DNA of 13,754 nucleotides. Origin: Hadesarchaea archaeon (GTDB lineage: Archaea > Hadarchaeota > Hadarchaeia > Hadarchaeales > Hadarchaeaceae). The stretch is taken from positions 1 through 13,754 of the forward strand of contig JACIWF010000022.1 of assembly GCA_014361095.1 (NCBI GenBank), in the 5' to 3' direction. Position 1 is the first letter of the stretch. Each line of letters starts with the position of its first letter. The position numbers and the translations under genes were made by a program. Below, piece by piece: positions 7,969 to 13,754 of the stretch. Under the pieces are notes generated by a model that had not been told where the DNA came from, made no database searches, and saw only the letters and a program-made list of their open reading frames with translations.

Positions 7969-8445
7969 TCACCTCAACTCCTCATCATGTTTTCCTTCAT
8001 CAATTTCCTTTTGAACTTCCTTGGGGCTCTTCCCCTCGACAGTCACGCCGAGGCTCACGCAGGTCCCCAGCACCTCTTTGACTGCCGATTTCAAGCCCTT
8101 GGCCAAGCTGGTTCCTAACTTCAGCTTAGCTATTTTCACAACCTGTGCCAGGCTGAGGTTACCGACGACTTCCTTACCGGCCGTCTTGGCGCCTTTTTCT
8201 AACCCCAGCTCCTTTTTTATCAAGGCTGCGGTCGGCGGTGACCCTACTTCGATTGAGAATTCCTTGGTCTTCTTTTTCACCACCACGGTGACAGGAACCT
8301 TCATGCCGGTGAAAGAGCTGGTGGCCTCGTTTATCTTGGCGACGACCTGGGCCACATTTACCCCCAGCGGACCCAGGGCCGGACCCAGAGGTGGTCCCGG
8401 GTTCGCCTTGCCCCCTTCCACCATGACCTTTACCCTAGACTCCAT
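7969..8445 (-). CDS. rpl11: Ribosomal protein L11 (uL11)
   Basis: L11 binds the GTPase-associated centre of 23S rRNA at the base of the stalk. The 158 residues include the N-terminal signature GGKANPGPPLGPALGPLGVN (about 11-30) and a C-terminal rRNA-binding domain containing GTCVSLGVTVEGKSP. The ATG is preceded by GAGGT with 6-base spacing. It opens the L11-L1-L10 unit, and its stop codon abuts the L1 start. A TATA-like box about 54 bases upstream suggests a promoter here in addition to read-through from spt5. Confidence 0.98.
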   Translation of the reverse strand: MESRVKVMVEGGKANPGPPLGPALGPLGVNVAQVVAKINEATSSFTGMKVPVTVVVKKKTKEFSIEVGSPPTAALIKKELGLEKGAKTAGKEVVGNLSLAQVVKIAKLKLGTSLAKGLKSAVKEVLGTCVSLGVTVEGKSPKEVQKEIDEGKHDEELR

Positions 8446-8494
8446 AACACAACCTCAAATCAGCTGAACGTTCCCTCAAAAATAAGCCTTGGAC

Positions 8495-8502
8495 ATTAAA
8501 AA
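8495..8502 (-). promoter_or_regulatory. Candidate TATA box for the L11-L1-L10 operon
   Basis: TTTTTAAT on the minus strand is centred about 54 bases before the L11 ATG. The predicted leader of about 28 bases contains the GAGGT site. The 124-base gap before L11 is one of the few sizeable gaps in the cluster and also holds two copies of a CAGCTGA motif. Confidence 0.45.
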
Positions 8503-8569
8503 CACTATTGTTTGGCACCCCATTAATATCAGCTGCCCACCGTCCATAGCTGTCTAAATGCTCCGAGGA

Positions 8570-8860
8570 TTAAATCAAAACTTCCAGCTTACCGTAAATC
8601 CCAGCACTGACGTGAACCTCGCCGCGGAACAATCTTGAGTAGCCGTTAGTTATCTTGACTTTGCTGCCAACCTTGACCCGATCAACGTCAGCATCCCAGA
8701 GTGAAATTTTCACCCGCCCTGATTCATCCTCACCGGTGGCGGTGGCAACACGACCCTCCCTACCATCCCTTCTCGCGTAAGGCCGGGGATCATCCATCTC
8801 GACTATGGTCAGTTCGAGGTCAATGCGCCTCATATCCGGCTTCACTTCACTTGCCTTCAC
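8570..8860 (-). CDS. Single OB-fold nucleic-acid-binding protein (RPA/SOSS-B-like)
   Basis: This 96-residue protein is one OB fold. It has an N-terminal strand (MRRIDLELTIVEMDDPR), a basic loop (YARRDGREGRV), then VATATGEDESGRVKISLWD, KVGSKVKITNGY and FRGEVHVSAG. This matches the short RPA-like single-stranded DNA-binding proteins of archaea related to SOSS-B/hSSB1. RNA binding is also possible. The start is GTG at 8858-8860 with GGAGGGA about 6 bases upstream. That site lies inside the last codons of spt5, which the gene overlaps by 14 bases. It sits between the elongation factor and the ribosomal operon. That suggests co-expression with them, possibly a role on exposed nucleic acid during transcription; this role is inference. 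Confidence 0.88.
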   Translation of the reverse strand: MKASEVKPDMRRIDLELTIVEMDDPRPYARRDGREGRVATATGEDESGRVKISLWDADVDRVKVGSKVKITNGYSRLFRGEVHVSAGIYGKLEVLI

Positions 8861-9332
8861 CTTCTCCCTCCTTTTCCTTCTTCTGCAGAATCCTAACTGA
8901 GTCTCCGCGAACGGTCACCGGGATGGGAACGGTCGCCTCGAAGAGTTCCACCGTTATCTCCTCCTTACTCTCATCAACTCTGATTATCCGGGCGCGCTCT
9001 CCACGAAATGGACCGGAGATCAGCTCTACGATATCACCGATCTCCATGCCGACTACTGCTGCCTTTGGAACCAAGAACTGCTCTATCTGGGTGATGGGAA
9101 CCTCCCCCGCAACCATGCCCTTACCGTGTTTTATTCCCATTCGGGCCCGCTCGATGGTAGTCTTCCCAACCGCCTCAACAAAGATATACCCTCTTATCCC
9201 GGTCGGGGCCAGTACCGCCTTAATCGGCAGCTTGAAGTTCTTGGCTCTGGATGCGATCATGTCGGCCGTGTTCCTCTCCTGACCGATGGTCGTTCTGATG
9301 GCGAATATGGCTGGCTTTTGCGTCTCCTCCAT
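8847..9332 (-). CDS. spt5: Transcription elongation factor Spt5 (archaeal NusG homologue)
   Basis: Spt5, with Spt4, clamps the RNA polymerase cleft and promotes processive elongation. The 161 residues comprise an NGN domain (about 1-90, with FAIRTTIGQERNTADMI and GIRGYIFVEA) and one KOW domain (about 95-148, GDIVELISGPFRGERARI). A short Lys/Glu/Gly tail ends in KEKEGEGEGK. That tail is encoded by the purine-rich sequence that serves as ribosome-binding site for the next gene, so its composition may reflect that constraint. The ATG follows the secE stop by 9 bases and has a GAGGGG site. This placement after secE is conserved in many euryarchaea. Confidence 0.97.
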   Translation of the reverse strand: MEETQKPAIFAIRTTIGQERNTADMIASRAKNFKLPIKAVLAPTGIRGYIFVEAVGKTTIERARMGIKHGKGMVAGEVPITQIEQFLVPKAAVVGMEIGDIVELISGPFRGERARIIRVDESKEEITVELFEATVPIPVTVRGDSVRILQKKEKEGEGEGK

Positions 9333-9341
9333 ATCATCCCC

Positions 9342-9515
9342 TCAGGACGCCAACATTCCCTGAATAAAATAGCTGATCAACATGATGGCAAAACCGACAA
9401 ATCCGATCAGCAGAATCCCCAGCCCGGCCACCTTAGCCACCTGGAGGTACTCCTCCTGATCCGGTTTCCTCGCTACCGCGATTACCCGTTTTGCCTCGTG
9501 AAGGAACTTGCGCAT
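9342..9515 (-). CDS. secE: Preprotein translocase subunit SecE (Sec61 gamma)
   Basis: This 57-residue tail-anchored membrane protein clamps the two halves of SecY. It begins MRKFLHEAKRVIAVARKPDQEEYLQVAK, an amphipathic helix typical of Sec61-gamma. A single membrane segment follows at about residues 29-51 (GLGILLIGFVGFAIMLISYF), then a short outside tail. It is shorter than usual ORF cut-offs. The ATG overlaps the ftsZ stop by one base (TAATG), and spt5 follows 9 bases after its TGA. Both its sequence and its position between ftsZ and spt5 are diagnostic. Confidence 0.95.
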   Translation of the reverse strand: MRKFLHEAKRVIAVARKPDQEEYLQVAKVAGLGILLIGFVGFAIMLISYFIQGMLAS

Positions 9516-10660
9516 TATAAGTACCCCAGCCCTAAGTCTATAGGTTCTCCAGGTTTAGCTGGCTTTTCAACCCCGGCAACGTAAGGTGAATGGACGCCTG
9601 AAAGGACAATCATCACCCTTAACGAGTTCTTCATTTCCTGTGAGATCTGCGCCCCCCAAATTATGTGGGCCTCCGGATCCAGTGCCTCGGCGACCTTAGC
9701 CACGACTTTCTGAGCTTCCTCGAGCGTGAGATCTGGGCTGCCCACGATGTTGACCAAAGCACCTTTCGCCCCGGCGATATCCACGTCGAGGAGTGGGCTG
9801 TTAAGGGCCTCCTCAACCGCCTCCTCGCTCCTGTTAGCAACATCGGACTCACCAATACCAATCATGGCCACACCACCGTTCTTCAGCACCGTGCGAATAT
9901 CGGCAAAGTCCAGATTGATCAGGCCCGGGACTGTAATCATCTCCGTGATGCCCTTTATCGCGTCTATCAGCAGCTGATCTGACACCTTGAAGGCCGCGCC
10001 TATCGGCAGATCCGGCGCCAGCTGCATCAGCTTGTCGTTGGGAATTACCACGACCGTATCCGAAACGGCCCTGAGCCTCGCCAGTCCCATCTCAGCATTT
10101 CGTCTCCTCCTGGTCCCCTCAACGGTGAAAGGCAGGGTGACGACTGAAACGGTGAGCGCACCGAGCTTTTTGGCGATTTCAGCAACCACAGGTGCAGAAC
10201 CTGTCCCGGTGCCACCGCCCAAGCCGCAGGTGACGAAAACCAAATCAGCCCCATAAATGTGGTCCTTTATCACTGCCTCATCCTCTCTGGCCGCTGCCTC
10301 GCCCCTCTCGGGATCGTTGCCCGCCCCAAGGCCACCGGTTATGTCCTTACCTATCAGTATTTTCCGATCAGCTGTGGTGTACAAAAGGTCCTGAGCATCG
10401 GTGTTTATAGCTATGGTCTGGGCGCCGCGGATACCGACACCCATCATGCGCGAGATCGTGTTACAGCCTGCACCGCCGCACCCAACTGCAATTATCCTCG
10501 CCTTGGCCCGCTGCAGGATTTGTTCCAGTTCCTCAGTAGTAACCGCCTTCGTCTCACTACTCACGGCTTTCTGCATGGTTACGAGACCGGCCTTGGTCAG
10601 AGGTGTAAATCCTGTTTCAGGTGTGAACACAGCGTTATCAGTCCTGACCAAACCATTCAC
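9515..10660 (-). CDS. ftsZ: Cell division GTPase FtsZ
   Basis: FtsZ is the tubulin-like GTPase that forms the division ring. The 381 residues have the nucleotide-binding GCGGAGCNT segment near residue 60, the tubulin signature GGGTGTG at 148-154, and the T7 loop NLDFADI from residue 249. D251 and D254 of that loop are the catalytic positions. An N-terminal extension of about 55 residues precedes the GTPase fold, as in archaeal FtsZ1 proteins. The chosen ATG has GGAAGTGA just before it. An in-frame ATG at 10574-10576 (M29) is a possible alternative. The C-terminus is short, ending IDLGLGYL. The gene is linked to secE by a TAATG overlap and has a good promoter 38 bases upstream. Confidence 0.97.
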   Translation of the reverse strand: MNGLVRTDNAVFTPETGFTPLTKAGLVTMQKAVSSETKAVTTEELEQILQRAKARIIAVGCGGAGCNTISRMMGVGIRGAQTIAINTDAQDLLYTTADRKILIGKDITGGLGAGNDPERGEAAAREDEAVIKDHIYGADLVFVTCGLGGGTGTGSAPVVAEIAKKLGALTVSVVTLPFTVEGTRRRRNAEMGLARLRAVSDTVVVIPNDKLMQLAPDLPIGAAFKVSDQLLIDAIKGITEMITVPGLINLDFADIRTVLKNGGVAMIGIGESDVANRSEEAVEEALNSPLLDVDIAGAKGALVNIVGSPDLTLEEAQKVVAKVAEALDPEAHIIWGAQISQEMKNSLRVMIVLSGVHSPYVAGVEKPAKPGEPIDLGLGYL

Positions 10661-10697
10661 TTCCGTTGTTTTTCGTTGTTGAGTTTCGCTCGTATCG

Positions 10698-10711
10698 ATT
10701 TAAAGCTTTTT
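10698..10711 (-). promoter_or_regulatory. BRE/TATA promoter for ftsZ
   Basis: On the minus strand AAAAAGC is followed directly by TTTAAAT, matching an archaeal BRE plus TATA box. It overlaps the dtdA stop codon and is centred about 41 bases before the ftsZ ATG. That would place transcription near 10675, with a leader of about 15 bases. ftsZ-secE-spt5 could therefore be expressed apart from dtdA. Confidence 0.6.
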
Positions 10712-11488
10712 ACGGTGGATAATACCATCCACACGTTCCGCCCGGATCCCAAAAATTTCCGCTGCCCTCAGACACACTCTCCTCTGCTGCTCGCTCAAGC
10801 CCTTCCAGTCGAGCAACAGCAGGTCCGCGCCGCCGCAGGTACGACGGACCGCCAGTCCCACCAAATCCTCGTCAAAATCAACATACTTGGGCAGGATGTG
10901 GCCCACGCCGACATCGGTGCCCAGCACGGCCTCGGTATGTCGCGGCGCATAGTGGGGTCCCCCCAAACCAACGGCGTTCAAAAACTTCGCATGTGAAGAT
11001 ATCGCTTTCATAATCGCATGCGCTGCGGCCTCGCCGGCCCTCCTGTCAACCCACTGCTCCGGTCGGCTACCGATCTCAACAAAGGTGACCGGAACAACCA
11101 TCCTGGTGGGGCCGTGGTGGGTTGCCTCGAGAGAAACCTCAAACGGCAGTTCGAGTGATTCTACCTCGGCCTTTAAAGTGGCGAGAGCAAGCTTCATGGT
11201 GGTTGGGGAGGCCAGCGCCAGCTCCCTATTCCCAATGAACCCGGGAACATGAACAGTTAGGGAGGGTCTGCCGGCCTCACTCGCATGTCTTGAGGCAACT
11301 ATTACTTCCTCAACGCCTTGGGGCAATAAACTCGCCTCCGTGGCCTCGCCCTGGATAATCTCCAGTGAGACTTCATGCAACTGATAGTGCCGTTCATCCA
11401 CCGTTTTTTCAAAGTCGTAAAATTCCAGCAGCTGAGAAACGATGTTCATGGCTGCAGGGTCCCTTTCCGATGCCAGGATTAGCTTCAT
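10700..11488 (-). CDS. dtdA: D-aminoacyl-tRNA deacylase (DTD2/DtdA family)
   Basis: This enzyme frees D-amino acids from mischarged tRNA, keeping them out of protein. The family occurs in archaea and plants. The 262-residue protein carries the family motifs SRH at 66-68 within a SRHASEAGRPSLTVHVPG segment, EATHHGPT with H124-H125, and GGPHYAP with H179; these histidines are expected at the active site and metal site. The open frame continues five codons upstream to a TTG, but ATG at 11486-11488 gives the usual start MKLILASERDPAA. No strong ribosome-binding site is seen, so a leaderless transcript is possible. It precedes ftsZ by 39 bases and shares the region with two synthetase genes, which fits a role in translation quality control. 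Confidence 0.94.
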   Translation of the reverse strand: MKLILASERDPAAMNIVSQLLEFYDFEKTVDERHYQLHEVSLEIIQGEATEASLLPQGVEEVIVASRHASEAGRPSLTVHVPGFIGNRELALASPTTMKLALATLKAEVESLELPFEVSLEATHHGPTRMVVPVTFVEIGSRPEQWVDRRAGEAAAHAIMKAISSHAKFLNAVGLGGPHYAPRHTEAVLGTDVGVGHILPKYVDFDEDLVGLAVRRTCGGADLLLLDWKGLSEQQRRVCLRAAEIFGIRAERVDGIIHRKKL

Positions 11489-11511
11489 ACAGACAAACTT
11501 CAATCACTTCC

Positions 11512-11534
11512 AAAAAAAAGATGTTAGTCCTAAC
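11512..11534 (-). terminator. Small inverted repeat followed by T8
   Basis: On the minus strand GTTAGGACTAAC (11523-11534) is a small inverted repeat. Three bases later come eight T residues (11512-11519). The arrangement looks like a terminator for the upstream secreted-protein gene, although it lies about 110 bases after that stop codon. It ends 24 bases before the dtdA ATG, so the repeat could instead be an operator and the T tract a poor TATA element. Confidence 0.4.
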
Positions 11535-11642
11535 GACAACTTAAGAGAGAATCTCAAAACAAATTTGGGGTTACCCATTATACTGCTGGCAAAAAGAGCC
11601 ACCGAGTATTTACCGAGCTGCTTTTTCTTACTCCGAAATCAA

Positions 11643-13466
11643 TCATTTTCCCGGAATAACGGCTCGTAGAATGTCCTCTCCGCTGAATACGCAACCGCTT
11701 TTCATCTCTCCCGCGACCACGACCTTAAAATTGCCAACGGCCCCCCCGAGCGCGTCGATTATTTCCTGCCTGCTGAATTTGGTCATCAAATCAGTTACTC
11801 CATCTCCATCGTGGTCCCCCACGCAGATTGGTGATGACTGAGGTTTAATTATCATTCCATTTATATCCAGCCTGACATTAGGGATGTCAATTTCATCCAC
11901 AATATATCCTGCGGGCAACTCGATATAGGCAGTAACCGCTACTTTACCGCCATTTGATTTGAGATTTAATGTGTCGGGGTCGATATCAATCTTAGCTGGA
12001 ACTACTACCCGAAAGTTAATAATTTTGCTCCCTAGATTGCCTGCTAAGTCTACGGCGCTCACGATCAAACTATGTCTGCCTCCAAATCCAAAAAGTTCGA
12101 CCTCCTGGCCGCTAACAACCTCAGTTCCATCGAGCTGAGCATTCAAACTCAAAACACCTGACAGTTCATCGATCGCTGAGAAATCTAAAGTAAGGCTGCC
12201 CTGTGCCAGATAATCACGTTGTTCTGGTGAGTTAATGGTGACAACCGGAGCGGTGAAGTCAATATTTATTTCAGATAGAGTTATGCTGGCACTATTGCCT
12301 GCCTTGTCAACAGCTACCCCGGACACCGTTTGGTTAATGCCCTCTGTAGAAATGAGGACATCCGGTGTTAAGGATTCCAATCCGGATATGTCATCAGTGG
12401 CCTCAAAATGTACCGTCACGCTGCCGTTGTTCCATCCCACGCTGTTGGCTTCTGGAGAAGAACTGGCTGAGATAGTTGGCGGAGTCTTGTCAATTTTAAT
12501 GAGCACCTCAGAACTCGTCAAATTTCCGCCTTTATCAAAAGAACGATAGTAAAAAGTTGTTTCGCCTTCGCTGCTGATTTTAACTGGTGAAATGTATGGT
12601 GACCAGTTGATACCATCAAAGCCGTATTCAGTTCGGTCAACTCCCTTCTCGCCGTCGGTTGCTGTTAGAGTAACGACCACATCTGAGGTATACCAGCCGT
12701 TATTGCCGGCTGTTCCAGAAATAGACACCGCAACTGCCGGCGGGGTTACATCCCTAATCAGCTGGATACTGTCCACCAGCGCGTTTACCCAGAGGGTCTG
12801 GGGTGAGCTATGCCAAGAAACACAGGAAAAGACCAAACCAAGTTTGGCGTGAGCGAGGTTGACGTTGGCGAGCGGACCTCCACCAAAATCAGTAGAGCCC
12901 CAGCGACTAGGTGTGAGCGTCGTTCCGTAGCGGTACCATGTTGTCCCGTCAGCCCCTATAAAACTAAATTCATAGGGATTGTCCTCGATGCCTGACAACC
13001 AGTATCGCTCCTCATGCCGACACCACAACAACGAGCGTGACTGGTTAACCCCGTCGGAAAGAACCAAGGATATTTCCATTCCATAACCCCAAGAGTAATG
13101 ACTGGTTTGACGCTGGATGTCGGTCATGTCAACCTTTATCGCCAGCAGATTGCGTAAGTCTTGATAATCAGTCCAAAATATGGTTTCAGTTAAGTCCCGT
13201 TTGTACCAAGGGGAATAATCACCTACTACTTTTGATCCGCCCCTCAGTGATTTACTACCCTCGGAATACCTGTAGGTCACTATCTGAGCTACGTGCTCAT
13301 GGCTGGTTGAAGGCCAGCTATCCTCAACGTTCTGAATTGTCCAGTCAGTTAAAGACTGCTCAAAGCTCAGATCTGCCCGGGCAGAGGCACTGCTCAAGAG
13401 AACCAGCGAGAAAGCAGTGCACATCGCTAAAAATGTCATCGACCACCGGTAAATTTTTGGTCTCAT
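11643..13466 (-). CDS. Secreted multidomain protein with Ig-like repeats and a calcium-binding-like C-terminal domain
   Basis: I cannot name a specific family. The 607 residues begin with a Sec signal peptide: basic residues R2, K4 and R7, a hydrophobic core at about 10-24, and an ARA cleavage site after A31. Residues 32-238 form a Trp-rich beta-sandwich-like domain (FEQSLTDWTI, EGSKSLRGGSK), perhaps carbohydrate binding. Three Ig-like repeats follow, opening at DVTPPAV (239), DKTPPTI (326) and DFTAPVV (403). A final domain from about 490 (KIDIDPDTLNL) contains DHDGDGVTD at 551-559, with acidic residues at loop positions 1, 3, 5 and 9 as in dockerin or EF-hand loops, and nearby cysteines that may pair. 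ATG at 13464-13466 is preferred over an upstream in-frame start because GGTGG lies 6 bases before it and it gives a clean signal peptide. No anchor is seen. Base composition is more AT-rich than in the housekeeping genes. Confidence 0.85.
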   Translation of the reverse strand: MRPKIYRWSMTFLAMCTAFSLVLLSSASARADLSFEQSLTDWTIQNVEDSWPSTSHEHVAQIVTYRYSEGSKSLRGGSKVVGDYSPWYKRDLTETIFWTDYQDLRNLLAIKVDMTDIQRQTSHYSWGYGMEISLVLSDGVNQSRSLLWCRHEERYWLSGIEDNPYEFSFIGADGTTWYRYGTTLTPSRWGSTDFGGGPLANVNLAHAKLGLVFSCVSWHSSPQTLWVNALVDSIQLIRDVTPPAVAVSISGTAGNNGWYTSDVVVTLTATDGEKGVDRTEYGFDGINWSPYISPVKISSEGETTFYYRSFDKGGNLTSSEVLIKIDKTPPTISASSSPEANSVGWNNGSVTVHFEATDDISGLESLTPDVLISTEGINQTVSGVAVDKAGNSASITLSEINIDFTAPVVTINSPEQRDYLAQGSLTLDFSAIDELSGVLSLNAQLDGTEVVSGQEVELFGFGGRHSLIVSAVDLAGNLGSKIINFRVVVPAKIDIDPDTLNLKSNGGKVAVTAYIELPAGYIVDEIDIPNVRLDINGMIIKPQSSPICVGDHDGDGVTDLMTKFSRQEIIDALGGAVGNFKVVVAGEMKSGCVFSGEDILRAVIPGK

Positions 13467-13496
13467 CTGATACCACCATAAAATAAATTTTTTACC

Positions 13497-13503
13497 TAAT
13501 AAA
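13497..13503 (-). promoter_or_regulatory. Weak TATA candidate for the secreted-protein gene
   Basis: TTTATTA on the minus strand lies about 34 bases before the ATG. The predicted leader of about 9 bases would barely include the GGTGG site. The region is AT-rich, so a chance match is quite possible. Confidence 0.3.
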
Positions 13504-13566
13504 CCTAAGTTCAGCGCCACGGCATCGTGCAAAAACCAATGCAAATGAAAATTTCTCAAAATACTT

Positions 13567-13572
13567 AAAAAA
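13567..13572 (-). terminator. T6 tract after tRNA-Val
   Basis: Six T residues follow the encoded CCA of the tRNA directly on the minus strand. This is typical of archaeal stable-RNA termination by a short U tract. Confidence 0.6.
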
Positions 13573-13647
13573 TGGTGGGCCCGGAGGGATTCGAACCCTC
13601 GACCTTCACCGTGTCAGGGTGACGTCATACCTCTAGACCACAGGCCC
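13573..13647 (-). tRNA. tRNA-Val (anticodon GAC), CCA encoded
   Basis: The 75-nt minus-strand gene folds as a full cloverleaf. The acceptor GGGCCTG pairs with CGGGCCC, including one U-G pair. The D arm has A14, G15, G18-G19 and A21. The anticodon stem TCACC/GGTGA encloses loop CTGACAC, giving anticodon GAC for GUC/GUU valine codons. The T arm is GAGGG/CCCTC with TTCGAAT. The discriminator is A73 and CCA is encoded. No intron is present. Confidence 0.97.
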
Positions 13648-13667
13648 CAATAGAACTACGTTAAACA

Positions 13668-13675
13668 ATATAAAA
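13668..13675 (-). promoter_or_regulatory. TATA box for tRNA-Val
   Basis: TTTTATAT on the minus strand, preceded by a GGA-type upstream flank, is centred 24 bases before the first tRNA base. That is the standard archaeal TATA-to-start distance. The bases beyond it to the window edge (13676-13754) hold nothing further that I can identify. Confidence 0.65.
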
Positions 13676-13754
13676 TCCAATCGATTAAACTAATTCTACC
13701 GGGGTTGCTTTTAATACCTTTACCACCAACCCAACTTTCCGTAAATTATTCTAA

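Noticed and set aside
11489..11503. TTG start five codons upstream of the dtdA ATG
   Set aside because: The ATG gives the standard family N-terminus and no ribosome-binding site supports the TTG.
13467..13559. 31-residue N-terminal extension of the secreted protein
   Set aside because: It would bury the signal peptide, while the downstream ATG has a GGTGG site at good spacing.
13573..13647. tRNA-Val as an integration site with a duplicated 3' end
   Set aside because: I found no second copy of the T-arm/acceptor end (such as ATTCGAACC) elsewhere in the window and no integrase gene.
1..13754. CRISPR arrays, insertion sequences, rRNA and toxin-antitoxin or defence genes
   Set aside because: No regularly spaced repeats, transposase motifs, rRNA-like sequence or defence domains were seen on either strand.

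Overview
All recognisable genes in this window lie on the minus strand. It reads as a core housekeeping region of an archaeal chromosome. The evidence is archaeal-type LeuRS and AlaRS, an L10e/P0-type stalk base, an acidic L12 ending in GLGALFG, Spt5 instead of bacterial NusG, the archaeal D-aminoacyl-tRNA deacylase (DTD2/DtdA family), FtsZ, and TATA/BRE-like boxes about 25 nt before likely transcription starts. Shine-Dalgarno motifs precede most starts. The order ftsZ-secE-spt5-L11-L1-L10-L12 is the classical euryarchaeal arrangement, so I infer a euryarchaeote or a related lineage such as Hadarchaeota. The exact taxon cannot be fixed by eye.

In transcription order (high to low coordinates), the window holds a tRNA-Val(GAC) with an encoded CCA, then a secreted multidomain surface-type protein. 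Next come D-aminoacyl-tRNA deacylase and ftsZ, followed by a 57-residue SecE/Sec61-gamma gene and spt5. A single-OB-fold protein overlaps the end of spt5. Then come L11, L1 and L10, tightly packed, followed by L12 with its own promoter, alaS, leuS, and the first codons of one more gene that runs off the left edge.

The genes form a translation, elongation and export cluster: ribosomal stalk and L1 stalk, the Spt5 elongation factor, the translocon gamma subunit, two aminoacyl-tRNA synthetases and a D-aminoacyl-tRNA proofreading enzyme. ftsZ is tied to secE by a one-base stop/start overlap. spt5 and the OB-fold gene overlap by 14 bases, L11 and L1 abut, and L1 and L10 overlap by four bases. Plausible promoters lie before the tRNA, ftsZ, L11, L12, alaS and leuS.

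I saw no CRISPR array, insertion sequence, rRNA or phage gene, and no gene-free stretch over 300 bases. The most unusual points are an L10/P0 without its acidic C-terminal tail, the OB-fold gene inside the spt5-L11 interval, a hairpin 32 nt into the L1 message, a 10-bp-period repeat before alaS, and the lower-GC secreted protein next to a tRNA. I did not find convincing evidence of a wholly new system.
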